A stretch of DNA of 55,011 nucleotides from JARYLZ01 sp964388275. GTDB lineage: Bacteria; Bacteroidota; Ignavibacteria; SZUA-365. Where the stretch lies: assembly GCA_964388275.1 (NCBI GenBank), contig CAYLZD010000028.1, positions 1 through 55,011 of the forward strand. The letters run 5' to 3'. A program made the translations under genes and the position numbers. Below, piece by piece: positions 26,871-35,068 of the stretch. The notes below the pieces were generated by a model. The model was not told the origin of the DNA and ran no database searches. It saw only the letters and a program-made list of their open reading frames with translations. Positions within the stretch are counted from its first letter, which is position 1. Every line of letters starts with the position of its first letter.

Positions 26871-29800
26871 ATGGCGATTCGGCAACCGTTAACACGCTTC
26901 CGCCACGCGGGATTTTTCCTTCTCGGATTTCTGTTCATCGTCATTTGCGGCGCAAAGGCGCAACCGACGCTCAATTTCAAGCGTATCGTAGTGAACTGGC
27001 CTACGGTTGAACTGTACTTCTCCGTGCGATGCAACGGCAAACTGCTGACGAACCTCGACAAGCAGTTTTTCAGCGTGTACGAGAACGGAATCAAGATCGG
27101 CGATTTCGAGCTCTGGTGCCCGGACACGATAGTCTTCTGCCCTGTTTCAGCGGCTCTGGTTTTCGACGCCAGCGGCAGCATGAAGGGCGCCAGGAACGAA
27201 GGCGCCAAACAAGCGGGACATGCGTTTATAAACATGCTGGACGCGCTGGACGAGGCGGCGGTGCTGTTTTTCAACACAAAGGTGACCGTTGTACAGGAGA
27301 TGACGAAAGACAAAGGCCTTCTGCACACCGCCGTGAACACTCTGCCCGCAAGCGGGAACACCGCCGTCTGGGACGGCGCTTATTCGGGCATAGGCAAGGT
27401 TCTGCAGGACGGACATAATCCCTGCAAGGCCGTCGTCGTCCTGACGGACGGAGGCGACAACAGTTCTTCGCGCTCACCCGCCGAGATCATCGCCTACGCG
27501 AAGGCGAATCAGGTGCGCGTATTCACGGTCCGGCTCGGCGCCGGAGCGCCCTCGGCAATACTGCGCAGCATAGCGGAACAGACCGGCGGCAAATACTACG
27601 ATGCCCCGACGCCCGACCAACTGACCGCGATTTACGAGGAGATCGCCCAGATACTCGGAGGCGGCGAATGCAAGATCACATACAGGGGCTTCTGCATCGG
27701 CGACGGATCGAACGTCAGAACGGTAAATTTGACGGCGTTGCTATGCAACGGTTCGGACACAAGGACCAGAACATACATCGCTCCCGACGATCCCAGCATG
27801 CACAGGCCGATCAGGATCAGAGCCGGCACGGTCCGGGTAAAACCGGACGAGGAAGCCGCCGTGCCGATCGAACTTCTCGACACGCTGGACAACGAATGGT
27901 TCGCGCCTTTCGCTTTCACGGTCCTTTATGACGAATCCTGCATGCGTTTCCAGCGGGTGGAGGCGTATCCGCCGGCCCTGTTCGCCGACCTGCCGATTAC
28001 GGTCAGCATCGCACCGGGTATGCTGTCGGTCAGATCCAGCAAGGGGAAATTCATGACCGCTAATCCCGTGCCGGCGCGCCTGCTGGACCTGATTTTCACC
28101 GGTATCGATCCGGCAGGCATAGACACGGCCTGCTGTCCGCTGCGTTTCGCGAGCTGGAACTTCACCGGCGGATGTTTGAGACCCGACCTGCACAACGGTC
28201 TGCTTTGCGTGGCCCCCTCGAGGAAGGCGCCTTTGCTGCGCCTGCAATGCGCCGCGCCCGATTCCCTGCACTTCAATTTGTCCAGCGACGGTTACGAACC
28301 GAATCCGTTCACCGTCGCGGTCAGTTGCGTCAACCGCGGGAGCACGGCGGCCAGGGATGTAACGGCTTTCCTGCATTTGCCGCCCGGCGTGGAGATGGCC
28401 GATCCGGGCGAAGCGCGGCGCAAGGCGCTGCCCTCGCCGATGCTTCCATGGAAGGCCGGCGATCCGATTCCATCGGTGTCGTGGACGGTGCGCTATACAG
28501 GCAAACCGCGCAACGACAATTTCCTGAATTTCCGTTTCGTGGTCGGCGGTTTGGACGACAAGGGCGAGGCGTTGGACTCCGTGGAAACCACCTGCGAAGT
28601 TAGAGTGCCCGGGCTGTCGCCGTCACTCGCATGCGACATCGCCATGCCCGATTCACTCGCGCTCGATCAGGACGGGACGAACCTGTCGCCGAATCCGTTT
28701 CTCGTGACTTACCACCTGCGCAACACGAGCAGGCAGACGGCCTGGATAATGACCGTCGATCTGCAGTATCCGTCAGGAGAAGGATTGAAACCGGACATAT
28801 CCACTCCGAAGACGCGCGCGGTGAACCGCGCGCTCGAGCCGGGCGACACGCTCGCGTTCGAATGGCTGCTGCACGCCGAAAACCGCATCGCGGCGAGAGA
28901 CCTTCGCATCGCCGTCGCCGCCTACGACGATGAAGGCAACGCCGTGGTATGCGCCGGCAGAATCCACATCCCCGCCATGCAGCCGGTAGTGCGCTGCGAT
29001 GTGACCGCCTCCGAAACGCATATCCGTTTCATCTCCGGCGACCGGACGGAAGACACCGTCCGCTGGACCGTATCCGCGGCGATCAGCAATCCCGGCGGTT
29101 TTCCGTTGAGCGAGCTGTCGGCCGAATTGTATCTGCTCGATTCCTCGCAGGCGCGCCTGCAGACTTTCGACGAGAGTTATGCCGATAACGCGAATCCGAA
29201 AACCGTCCCCCTGCTTTTCCCGCAGGGTACGAAAGTGTTCCAATGGGGGCTTCGTCTCGCCGACGGGGCTTCGGCGGACGAAGTCAGCACTCTCGTGTAC
29301 GGAGTGCGTTTCAAAACGAAGGAGACGCCCGAGCCGAAGCAGCCCTGCGAAACTTCGGTGACTCTCGAGCCCTACTCTACTGAACCCGCGCTCGCGTGCC
29401 AGCTGTCGGCGCCGGATACGATTCGTTTCGAGACCCGATTCTATAATCCTTCGCCCTTCGAATTGCGCTTGAGCATATTCAACACCGGCTCCGCCACCGC
29501 GAACAACGTGCGGGCATTCATCCTTCAGGACACGAGATTCAATGCCGTATCCGAAACGAAACGGGACTACGGCGATCTGGAGGCCGGCGCCATGATCGAT
29601 TTCGACGATCCCGCCCGCGGCGAACCGTTCCTGATGAAGGTGAATCCGCGCGCCGAAAGCGGTTACGACACCGTCAGGGTAGTGGTCGTCGCCGACGGGG
29701 CGCCGGCCGCCATGTGCATGTATCCGATATATGTGGAGCGCGAAAGACGACCCGGCTTCGCGCTTTCCTGCCGCGCGATACCCGACAGACTGGAATTCGA

Positions 29801-32042
29801 CGAGCGTTCCGGCGCCTATGTCCCCGATCCGTTCGAAGTCGTGACCACGGCCGTCAACACGGGCGACACGGAGGCGCGCGATTGCGTGCTGCTCTTCGTC
29901 GGTCCTCCCCGTTTCACGCCCGCCGATCAATCGCCCATCGCACAGGCCGGCGTCTTGCATCCGGGCGACACGGCGCGCGCGAGCTGGAAGCTCAGCGCCC
30001 TGCCCCGTTCGACGGGCGGTTGGGATACTCTCGTGTACCAGGTACAAGGGAGAGGAGGATTGGGCGATCGGCTGATCATCGGCGAATGCCGTGTTCCGGT
30101 CCACGTGCCCGCGGCTCGGGTCGCCGCTTACACTTTAAGCTGCGATTCGCCGGATACTCTGCATTTCGACCTCACGACGGGCGCGTATGTTCCGGATCCC
30201 TTCGAATTCACGGCGCGTGTCGTGAACAGCGGACATGCCGAGGGCTTCGGGGTCGCCGCCTCGTTGCAACTGCCGCCCGGTCTCGTGTTCGCCGATGGTG
30301 AAAGCATGGGCAAGAGTCTGCCCGACCTGCCGCCCGGCGATTCGGCGACCGTGACCTGGAGGCTGCGTCCCGTGGCGTTTGACGGCGGCCCGCCGAGAAC
30401 GCTCGAAATTTGCGCCCGCATTGCGGATGCGGCCGCCCGGGAAGCGACCTGCTGCGCGACGACGGTCATTCCTCCGGCAGTCGCGGCGGCGATAAGCGTT
30501 TCCTGCCGGGCCAATCCCGACATTCTTCTTCCGGATAAACAACGCGGCGGCTATCAGGTCAATCCCGTGACGGTCGAAGCCGTGATCAGCAACAGAGGCG
30601 AAAGGCCGGCCTTCAATGTACGGCTTCAATGCCTGCCTCGATCGAACGGCATGAGGGTGATCGGAGCATACGAGCGCCTCGCGGCAGCATCGCTGGCGCC
30701 GCGCTCCGCGTCCGACACCATGCGCTGGGAAGTTTTCATAGAGCCGCGAGACCGTGAGGAATGGCTGACGGTCGGTTTCGTCGCCGTTGCCGACGGCCTG
30801 GCTCCGGCGGAATGCGCGGCTTCGATTTTCGCGCCGGCGGTCGAGCCCCCGTCCCTGCAATGCGACATACATACCTCACTCGCGGCAAGCGGTGAGGTGC
30901 TGCGTTTCGACAGAACCGCGGGCGATTACCGCGACGACGAAGGCACTAGATCAGCGACCGGTCGATACAATGTGTTCGTGCTCTCGGCCGTGCTGTCGAA
31001 CACGGGAGAAACGACGGCTCGGAACGCCTCGGCGACCTTGCTGCCTCCGCAAGGCATTATGCTGGACGCCGGCGAGAGCGCCTCACAGCTAGCCGGCGAC
31101 ATAGCTCCGGGCGGGAATGCGACGGTGTCCTGGAGACTCAGACCGATCCGGGAGCCGCTCGAGCGAAACCGCTTCTTCGCTGTGCTAACCGCTTCCGATA
31201 ACAGCGCTCAAAACCGGTGTTTCCATGAGATAAAAGTGGAAGGCGCGCCGAAAATCGTGCGCGTCAGCCTGCCGATGAATCCGGTCGGCAGATACGGCGA
31301 CAACATAGTGGTGCCCGTCTACGTCGACACCACCATCGGCGCCGACGTCTACGCATACAGATTGAACATCCGCTTCGATCCACGCCTTCTGCGCTTCCTC
31401 GACGCCGCGAGCGTGAACTCGCTGACCGCATATGGATGGAGCGGTCCGCGGGCGGTTCTTTATCGTGAAAAGGGATCTTCCCTGCCTAACGTCGTGCGTC
31501 TTCAGGATTTCACCAGCGGTTCGCCGCTGGCTTATCCGTTCGGAGGCGTGCTGTCGGAACTGACTTTCAAGGCCGTCTATGAGGAAGCGACGGGCGCGGT
31601 GAGCTCGCCTGTGCAATTCGTGCGGATGCTGTCGGCTGAGGAAGGAGGCGTGGATAAGATTTTCGCGCTGTCGATGAACAGCAACGACGAAGCGAGCGCG
31701 GGCGACGACATACAGGTGGAATGCGAGGACGGCATGATAACGGTCAGCGGGGACTGTGTGCTTCCTCTGACCGGCACTCCGAAGTTCTCGTTAAGCCAGA
31801 ATTCTCCCAATCCCTTCAATCCATCCACCATCATCGTGTACGAACTCGGCACTGAAACTTACGCGAGCTTGACGGTCATCGATCCTCTGGGTCGTATCGT
31901 GTCAACCCTTACCGACGCGAGGCAGCCGGCCGGTAAATATTCCATTCGCTTCGACGCCTCTCGATTGCCCAGCGGCGTTTACCTTTACAAGCTCGAAACA
32001 ACCGGATACGTAAAGACGCTGAGAATGGTAAAGGCACAGTAG
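26871..32042 (+). CDS. Giant VWA surface protein with eight-module array and T9SS sorting domain
   Basis: This 1723-residue protein has a signal sequence (about 12-30). A von Willebrand A domain (about 93-265) follows with the metal site DASGS at 99-103 and a later LTDGGD. Next is a cohesin-like segment (about 310-445). Eight related modules of about 125 residues (about 453-1455) each open like L-x-C-x(4)-PD-x-L-x-F ... Y-x-PNPF ... N-x-G and resemble CARDB-type adhesion domains. A second cohesin-like domain (about 1459-1600) and a T9SS sorting domain from about 1636 (FSLSQNSPNPFNPS) end the chain. It is probably a fibrous surface adhesin. The ATG at 26871 has AGGAG upstream; the frame is open 50 codons earlier. 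A shorter, frameshifted relative follows 26 bases downstream. Confidence 0.85.
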   Translation: MAIRQPLTRFRHAGFFLLGFLFIVICGAKAQPTLNFKRIVVNWPTVELYFSVRCNGKLLTNLDKQFFSVYENGIKIGDFELWCPDTIVFCPVSAALVFDASGSMKGARNEGAKQAGHAFINMLDALDEAAVLFFNTKVTVVQEMTKDKGLLHTAVNTLPASGNTAVWDGAYSGIGKVLQDGHNPCKAVVVLTDGGDNSSSRSPAEIIAYAKANQVRVFTVRLGAGAPSAILRSIAEQTGGKYYDAPTPDQLTAIYEEIAQILGGGECKITYRGFCIGDGSNVRTVNLTALLCNGSDTRTRTYIAPDDPSMHRPIRIRAGTVRVKPDEEAAVPIELLDTLDNEWFAPFAFTVLYDESCMRFQRVEAYPPALFADLPITVSIAPGMLSVRSSKGKFMTANPVPARLLDLIFTGIDPAGIDTACCPLRFASWNFTGGCLRPDLHNGLLCVAPSRKAPLLRLQCAAPDSLHFNLSSDGYEPNPFTVAVSCVNRGSTAARDVTAFLHLPPGVEMADPGEARRKALPSPMLPWKAGDPIPSVSWTVRYTGKPRNDNFLNFRFVVGGLDDKGEALDSVETTCEVRVPGLSPSLACDIAMPDSLALDQDGTNLSPNPFLVTYHLRNTSRQTAWIMTVDLQYPSGEGLKPDISTPKTRAVNRALEPGDTLAFEWLLHAENRIAARDLRIAVAAYDDEGNAVVCAGRIHIPAMQPVVRCDVTASETHIRFISGDRTEDTVRWTVSAAISNPGGFPLSELSAELYLLDSSQARLQTFDESYADNANPKTVPLLFPQGTKVFQWGLRLADGASADEVSTLVYGVRFKTKETPEPKQPCETSVTLEPYSTEPALACQLSAPDTIRFETRFYNPSPFELRLSIFNTGSATANNVRAFILQDTRFNAVSETKRDYGDLEAGAMIDFDDPARGEPFLMKVNPRAESGYDTVRVVVVADGAPAAMCMYPIYVERERRPGFALSCRAIPDRLEFDERSGAYVPDPFEVVTTAVNTGDTEARDCVLLFVGPPRFTPADQSPIAQAGVLHPGDTARASWKLSALPRSTGGWDTLVYQVQGRGGLGDRLIIGECRVPVHVPAARVAAYTLSCDSPDTLHFDLTTGAYVPDPFEFTARVVNSGHAEGFGVAASLQLPPGLVFADGESMGKSLPDLPPGDSATVTWRLRPVAFDGGPPRTLEICARIADAAAREATCCATTVIPPAVAAAISVSCRANPDILLPDKQRGGYQVNPVTVEAVISNRGERPAFNVRLQCLPRSNGMRVIGAYERLAAASLAPRSASDTMRWEVFIEPRDREEWLTVGFVAVADGLAPAECAASIFAPAVEPPSLQCDIHTSLAASGEVLRFDRTAGDYRDDEGTRSATGRYNVFVLSAVLSNTGETTARNASATLLPPQGIMLDAGESASQLAGDIAPGGNATVSWRLRPIREPLERNRFFAVLTASDNSAQNRCFHEIKVEGAPKIVRVSLPMNPVGRYGDNIVVPVYVDTTIGADVYAYRLNIRFDPRLLRFLDAASVNSLTAYGWSGPRAVLYREKGSSLPNVVRLQDFTSGSPLAYPFGGVLSELTFKAVYEEATGAVSSPVQFVRMLSAEEGGVDKIFALSMNSNDEASAGDDIQVECEDGMITVSGDCVLPLTGTPKFSLSQNSPNPFNPSTIIVYELGTETYASLTVIDPLGRIVSTLTDARQPAGKYSIRFDASRLPSGVYLYKLETTGYVKTLRMVKAQ
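28229..31240 (+). repeat. Eight-copy coding module array inside the VWA gene
   Basis: Module openings can be seen near 28230, 28620, 28980, 29390, 29750, 30125, 30490 and 30845, spaced about 350-400 bases apart. Copies 1, 2, 4, 5, 6 and 7 keep a Cys before a P-D pair; copies 3 and 8 have lost the P-D. Copies have diverged at DNA level, so this is an old internal duplication rather than a recent expansion. Confidence 0.75.
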
Positions 32043-32068
32043 CAACTTACATCCATGAGGGATTCCCG

Positions 32069-33249
32069 ATGGAAGCCATGCGGAAAGTAGATGGATGGAA
32101 ATCAGCGGCGAAAGTACGGACCGGCCGTATGATAGCTTTGGCAATGCTTGGAGCGCTGTGTCCGGTTTCGGAATGCACGGCCCAACCGGTAATAAGTGTG
32201 TGGCAGGTATTGTCGAGTTCCCTGAAGTTCAATGATTCAACCGACAGATATGAGCCACATCCCATCATCGTACGACTTTTGTGTGAAAACCTGGGCGACC
32301 AACCTGCTTATGATGCCACCGGTTTCATCTATCTTGATAAAGAACTGGAATTTTTCGATTCAACTGAAACACAACGCAAGGCATACAAATCACCGATGAA
32401 TGTGTGTGGGCTGAGGGCGATACAGTACCGATGATCGAGTGGAAACTCCGCTACTCGAAGCGATACAGGTATGACATCCGTCTTAATTTCCTTTGTGTAG
32501 CCGGCGCCATCGGGCCGACAGGAATTCCAACGGATTCTTCGTACCATTGGCACTGGATACGTGTTCCTGGTATCGAGCCATCGTATGCATGCTACCTGCG
32601 CTGCCCCGATTCACTAACATTAAATGCCACCGGCACCGGTGTTGAACCAAATCCTTTCAATGTCGAGTATGTTGTTTGGAATAGCGGACACATCTCCTCC
32701 GATATTGTTCTTGCCGACATCAACTTTCCCATCGAACAGGGTCTTTCACTGGACGTATCAACCCCGAAGACACGCAATTGTACTGTGAAGTTGCTACCAG
32801 GCGACTCGCTGACCATTAGCTGGTGGCTACACGTCAGCAACCGGGAGACACCGCGCATTGTGAGCATCAGCGCATACGCCTACACTGATGAGGGCAATCC
32901 CATTCTTACCGGACCTGACGGCCCGTGTTCGAAGGAAGTCAGCATTGCCGGCGTCAGTCCGACGCACATCGAGAGCGTGGAGACAAAGGATTTCATGCTC
33001 GGCCCGATTTCCCCCAATCCCTTCAACGAGTTCACGATAATTCATTACGAACTCGGCGCCGATGCTCACGCCCGTCTGACTGTGCACGACGCATTGGGCC
33101 GCAACGTAGCAACGCTGGTGAATGCAAGGCAGAAGGCGGGCAAATACTCCGTCCGCTTCGATGCATCTGCATTGCCGGGTGGGATGTATTTATCCAGATT
33201 GGAAGCTGCGGCATACACGGCTGTGCGGATCATGGTGGTCGGAATGTAA
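32069..33249 (+). pseudogene. Shorter two-module relative of the VWA protein, split by a 2-base frameshift
   Basis: Two overlapping frames (32069-32434 and 32404-33249) together encode one protein of about 392 residues. It comprises a signal sequence (MIALAMLGALCPVSECTAQ), two copies of the adhesion module found in the upstream VWA protein, and a T9SS sorting domain (ISPNPFNEFTIIHYEL...). The break is at a TG run, 32401-32408. Removing one TG restores MNVWAEGD, matching the module pattern of the neighbour. The second module shares VSTPKTR with ISTPKTR of VWA module 2. The DNA is visibly poorer in G+C than its neighbours. A GAGG ribosome site precedes 32069. It could be a pseudogene, a phase-variable gene or a sequencing error. 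Confidence 0.75.
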
Positions 33250-33350
33250 CGGCGCACGAAACAGGGGAAGGAACGCAGTCTGACGGCTTACGACTAACGG
33301 ATTCGATCCGCAAGACGCCGATGGTCGTTACAAACGCTTCGCGCGGGAGG

Positions 33351-33420
33351 GAGAGCGGAAGAGCGGGAGAGCGGGAGAGCGGGAGAGCGGGAGAGCGGGA
33401 GAGCGGAAGAGCGGGAGAGG
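33351..33420. repeat. GAGAGCGG octamer tandem repeat, 8 copies
   Basis: Eight exact-length units run from 33351 to 33414, followed by a partial unit. Units 2 and 8 read AAGAGCGG, the other six GAGAGCGG. The strand bias is complete (purines plus C on this strand, no T). A frame runs through it, but its product is low-complexity (ESGRAGER-type) and I do not regard it as a gene. Confidence 0.9.
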
Positions 33421-33538
33421 GGGAGAGGAGGCTGAAGTCCGGCAAAACCGCGGTTGCTCAGAAGCATGATAAGATGATACTTGTCAACTTTTGCCGTAGG
33501 AACAGTGTCCCGAACCAGTCAACCTATATCGGGCAGGG

Positions 33539-33565
33539 ATACCCAGTTCCCAGTACCTAGTCCTT
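33539..33565. repeat. Degenerate heptamer repeat, locus A
   Basis: Successive units read AGTTCCC, AGTACCT and AGTCCTT, preceded by a partial ATACCC. The same heptamer family recurs at 39339-39361 (opposite strand) and 40383-40445. Confidence 0.6.
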
Positions 33566-33611
33566 TGCTAATCCACTCCTCCGGACGTACTTTTCGCAAG
33601 GAGAAGAAGAG

Positions 33612-34307
33612 ATGAGAACCTTCAGGCCGCGACTTACCGCACGCAGACTCGGGAAAATGCTCCTGTACGGATTGATCGGGTACGCGGCGTTCGTGTACTT
33701 CACAATGCCCGGCGCGGGCATAATAGCCCTCAGAGACGAAAATCCGGCCATGTCGGCGCTCATGAGGCAGCGCTGGGAGGAGTCCCGCGGCGACCTCGAG
33801 ATACGCTACCACTACGTGCCGATAGAACGCATATCGAAAAGCTTCGTCAGGGCGGTGGTAGCGGTAGAGGACGGCGGCTTTTACAGGCATTCCGGCATCG
33901 ACTACAACGCAATGGAAAACGCCTGGAAACGCAATGTCCGCTCAAAACGGGTCCGTTTCGGCGCCAGCACCATCACTATGCAACTCGCGAAGAATTTGTA
34001 TCTCTCGAACGACCGTTCCTATCTGCGGAAAGTTAAGGAAGCCGTACTGACTTTCCGCCTCGAACGGCACCTTTCCAAAAAACGCATACTCGAGCTCTAT
34101 CTCAACATCATAGAACTCGGTCCGGGCATTTTCGGCGCCGAAGCCGCCGCCCGGCATTACTTCAGGAAACCGGCCGCGTCCATGACGCGCGATGAGTCCA
34201 TACGCCTCGCAGCCATCATTTCCAGCCCGCTGAAACACTCTCCGTTCGAGAACACGCGCTTCATCAACATCCGCAAAGGGATCATTCACAGAAAAATCGG
34301 GGGCTGA
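33612..34307 (+). CDS. mtgA: Monofunctional peptidoglycan glycosyltransferase
   Basis: This 231-residue GT51 enzyme polymerises lipid II into glycan strands. One N-terminal membrane helix (about 15-35) anchors it. The catalytic segment VAVEDGGFYRHSGID (about 78-92) holds the family's key Glu, and GASTITMQLAKNLYL (about 117-131), RKVKEAVLTFRLERHLSKKRILELYLNIIELG and GAEAAARHYF follow as in MtgA. There is no transpeptidase domain. The ribosome site AAGGAG precedes the start. The next gene begins 60 bases downstream. Confidence 0.95.
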   Translation: MRTFRPRLTARRLGKMLLYGLIGYAAFVYFTMPGAGIIALRDENPAMSALMRQRWEESRGDLEIRYHYVPIERISKSFVRAVVAVEDGGFYRHSGIDYNAMENAWKRNVRSKRVRFGASTITMQLAKNLYLSNDRSYLRKVKEAVLTFRLERHLSKKRILELYLNIIELGPGIFGAEAAARHYFRKPAASMTRDESIRLAAIISSPLKHSPFENTRFINIRKGIIHRKIGG

Positions 34308-34367
34308 GTTTCCTGCCCTTCGCTCTGCGCAGGCCTGCTCCGGGAGTTGTCATCGAGGACCGCTGAA

Positions 34368-35045
34368 ATGAAATTCCACCAATTCACCGCTCTGCTCGAA
34401 CAAGGCGAAGGATTGTCGGTGGAGTTCAAGCGAAAAGTCTCCTCCGTGGAAAAAATCGCCCGCGAGATCATCGCCTTTGCGAATACAGCCGGCGGCGCCA
34501 TTATCTTCGGCGTGGACGACGACCGCAGCGTGGTTGGAGTGGTCAGCGAGAAGGAGGAACTGGATTTCATACGGCAGGCGACGGAGGAAGTCGCCGATCC
34601 GCCGATTACTTACCAGGTCTCGATATTCAATGTGGGCAAACTGGACGTGATCTGCGTTGAAATCCCGGAGAGCAAACGGAAACCGCATTTCATGGTCGAC
34701 CCGTCCGACGGCGAGAGGAAGTCGTTCGTCCGCGTCGGTGAAAACAGCGTGCAGGCGAGCCGCGAGATGATAAAGGTGATGCAATACAGGAGCGGCGAGA
34801 CCGGGCCCGTACGCCTGGTCATCGGCGAGGCGGAACGCCGGCTTTTCGCGTGGTTCGAGGAGCACGACCGGATTACGGTCAGCGAGTACGCGAAATGGAT
34901 CAACGTTTCCGAACGGCGCGCTTCGCGCCTGCTGATACGGCTGGTGCGCGCGGGAGCGCTGGCCATACACACCATGGAAAAGTCGGATTACTTCACTTTG
35001 GCCGTCGATCCGGCGCGGACTGAAGCCGGCGCTACAGGCGCCTGA
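34368..35045 (+). CDS. AlbA_2 (Schlafen-type) domain protein with winged helix
   Basis: This 225-residue protein has an N-terminal AlbA_2 domain (about 1-130). Its signature VEFKRK...IAREIIAFANTAGGAIIFGVDDD is the putative nucleic-acid-binding fold often annotated as an ATP-binding or regulatory protein. A C-terminal winged-helix-like segment follows (TVSEYAKWINVSERRASRLLIRLVRAG). It is probably a cytoplasmic transcription regulator; the target is unknown. The ATG at 34368 is preferred over an upstream TTG because of GAGG spacing and domain start. It follows mtgA, possibly co-transcribed. Confidence 0.75.
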   Translation: MKFHQFTALLEQGEGLSVEFKRKVSSVEKIAREIIAFANTAGGAIIFGVDDDRSVVGVVSEKEELDFIRQATEEVADPPITYQVSIFNVGKLDVICVEIPESKRKPHFMVDPSDGERKSFVRVGENSVQASREMIKVMQYRSGETGPVRLVIGEAERRLFAWFEEHDRITVSEYAKWINVSERRASRLLIRLVRAGALAIHTMEKSDYFTLAVDPARTEAGATGA

Positions 35046-35068
35046 ACCTGCGCCGCTTCCCGGATTTA

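Larger units (their letters stand above)
33250..33611. other. 362-base gene-free spacer with two kinds of tandem repeat
   Basis: Between the frameshifted adhesin gene and mtgA there is no convincing gene. The stretch holds an octamer array (33351-33420) and a short heptamer array (33539-33565). The ribosome site of mtgA (AAGGAG, near 33597) ends the spacer. No terminator with a T-run is apparent. Confidence 0.65.

Noticed and set aside
28773..30104. A 443-codon minus-strand frame inside the VWA gene.
   Set aside because: It is antisense to the module array; its apparent repeats reflect the modules.
33351..33420. Possible CRISPR or coding repeat.
   Set aside because: Units are only 8 bases with no spacers, and the open frame through them gives low-complexity sequence without a start context.
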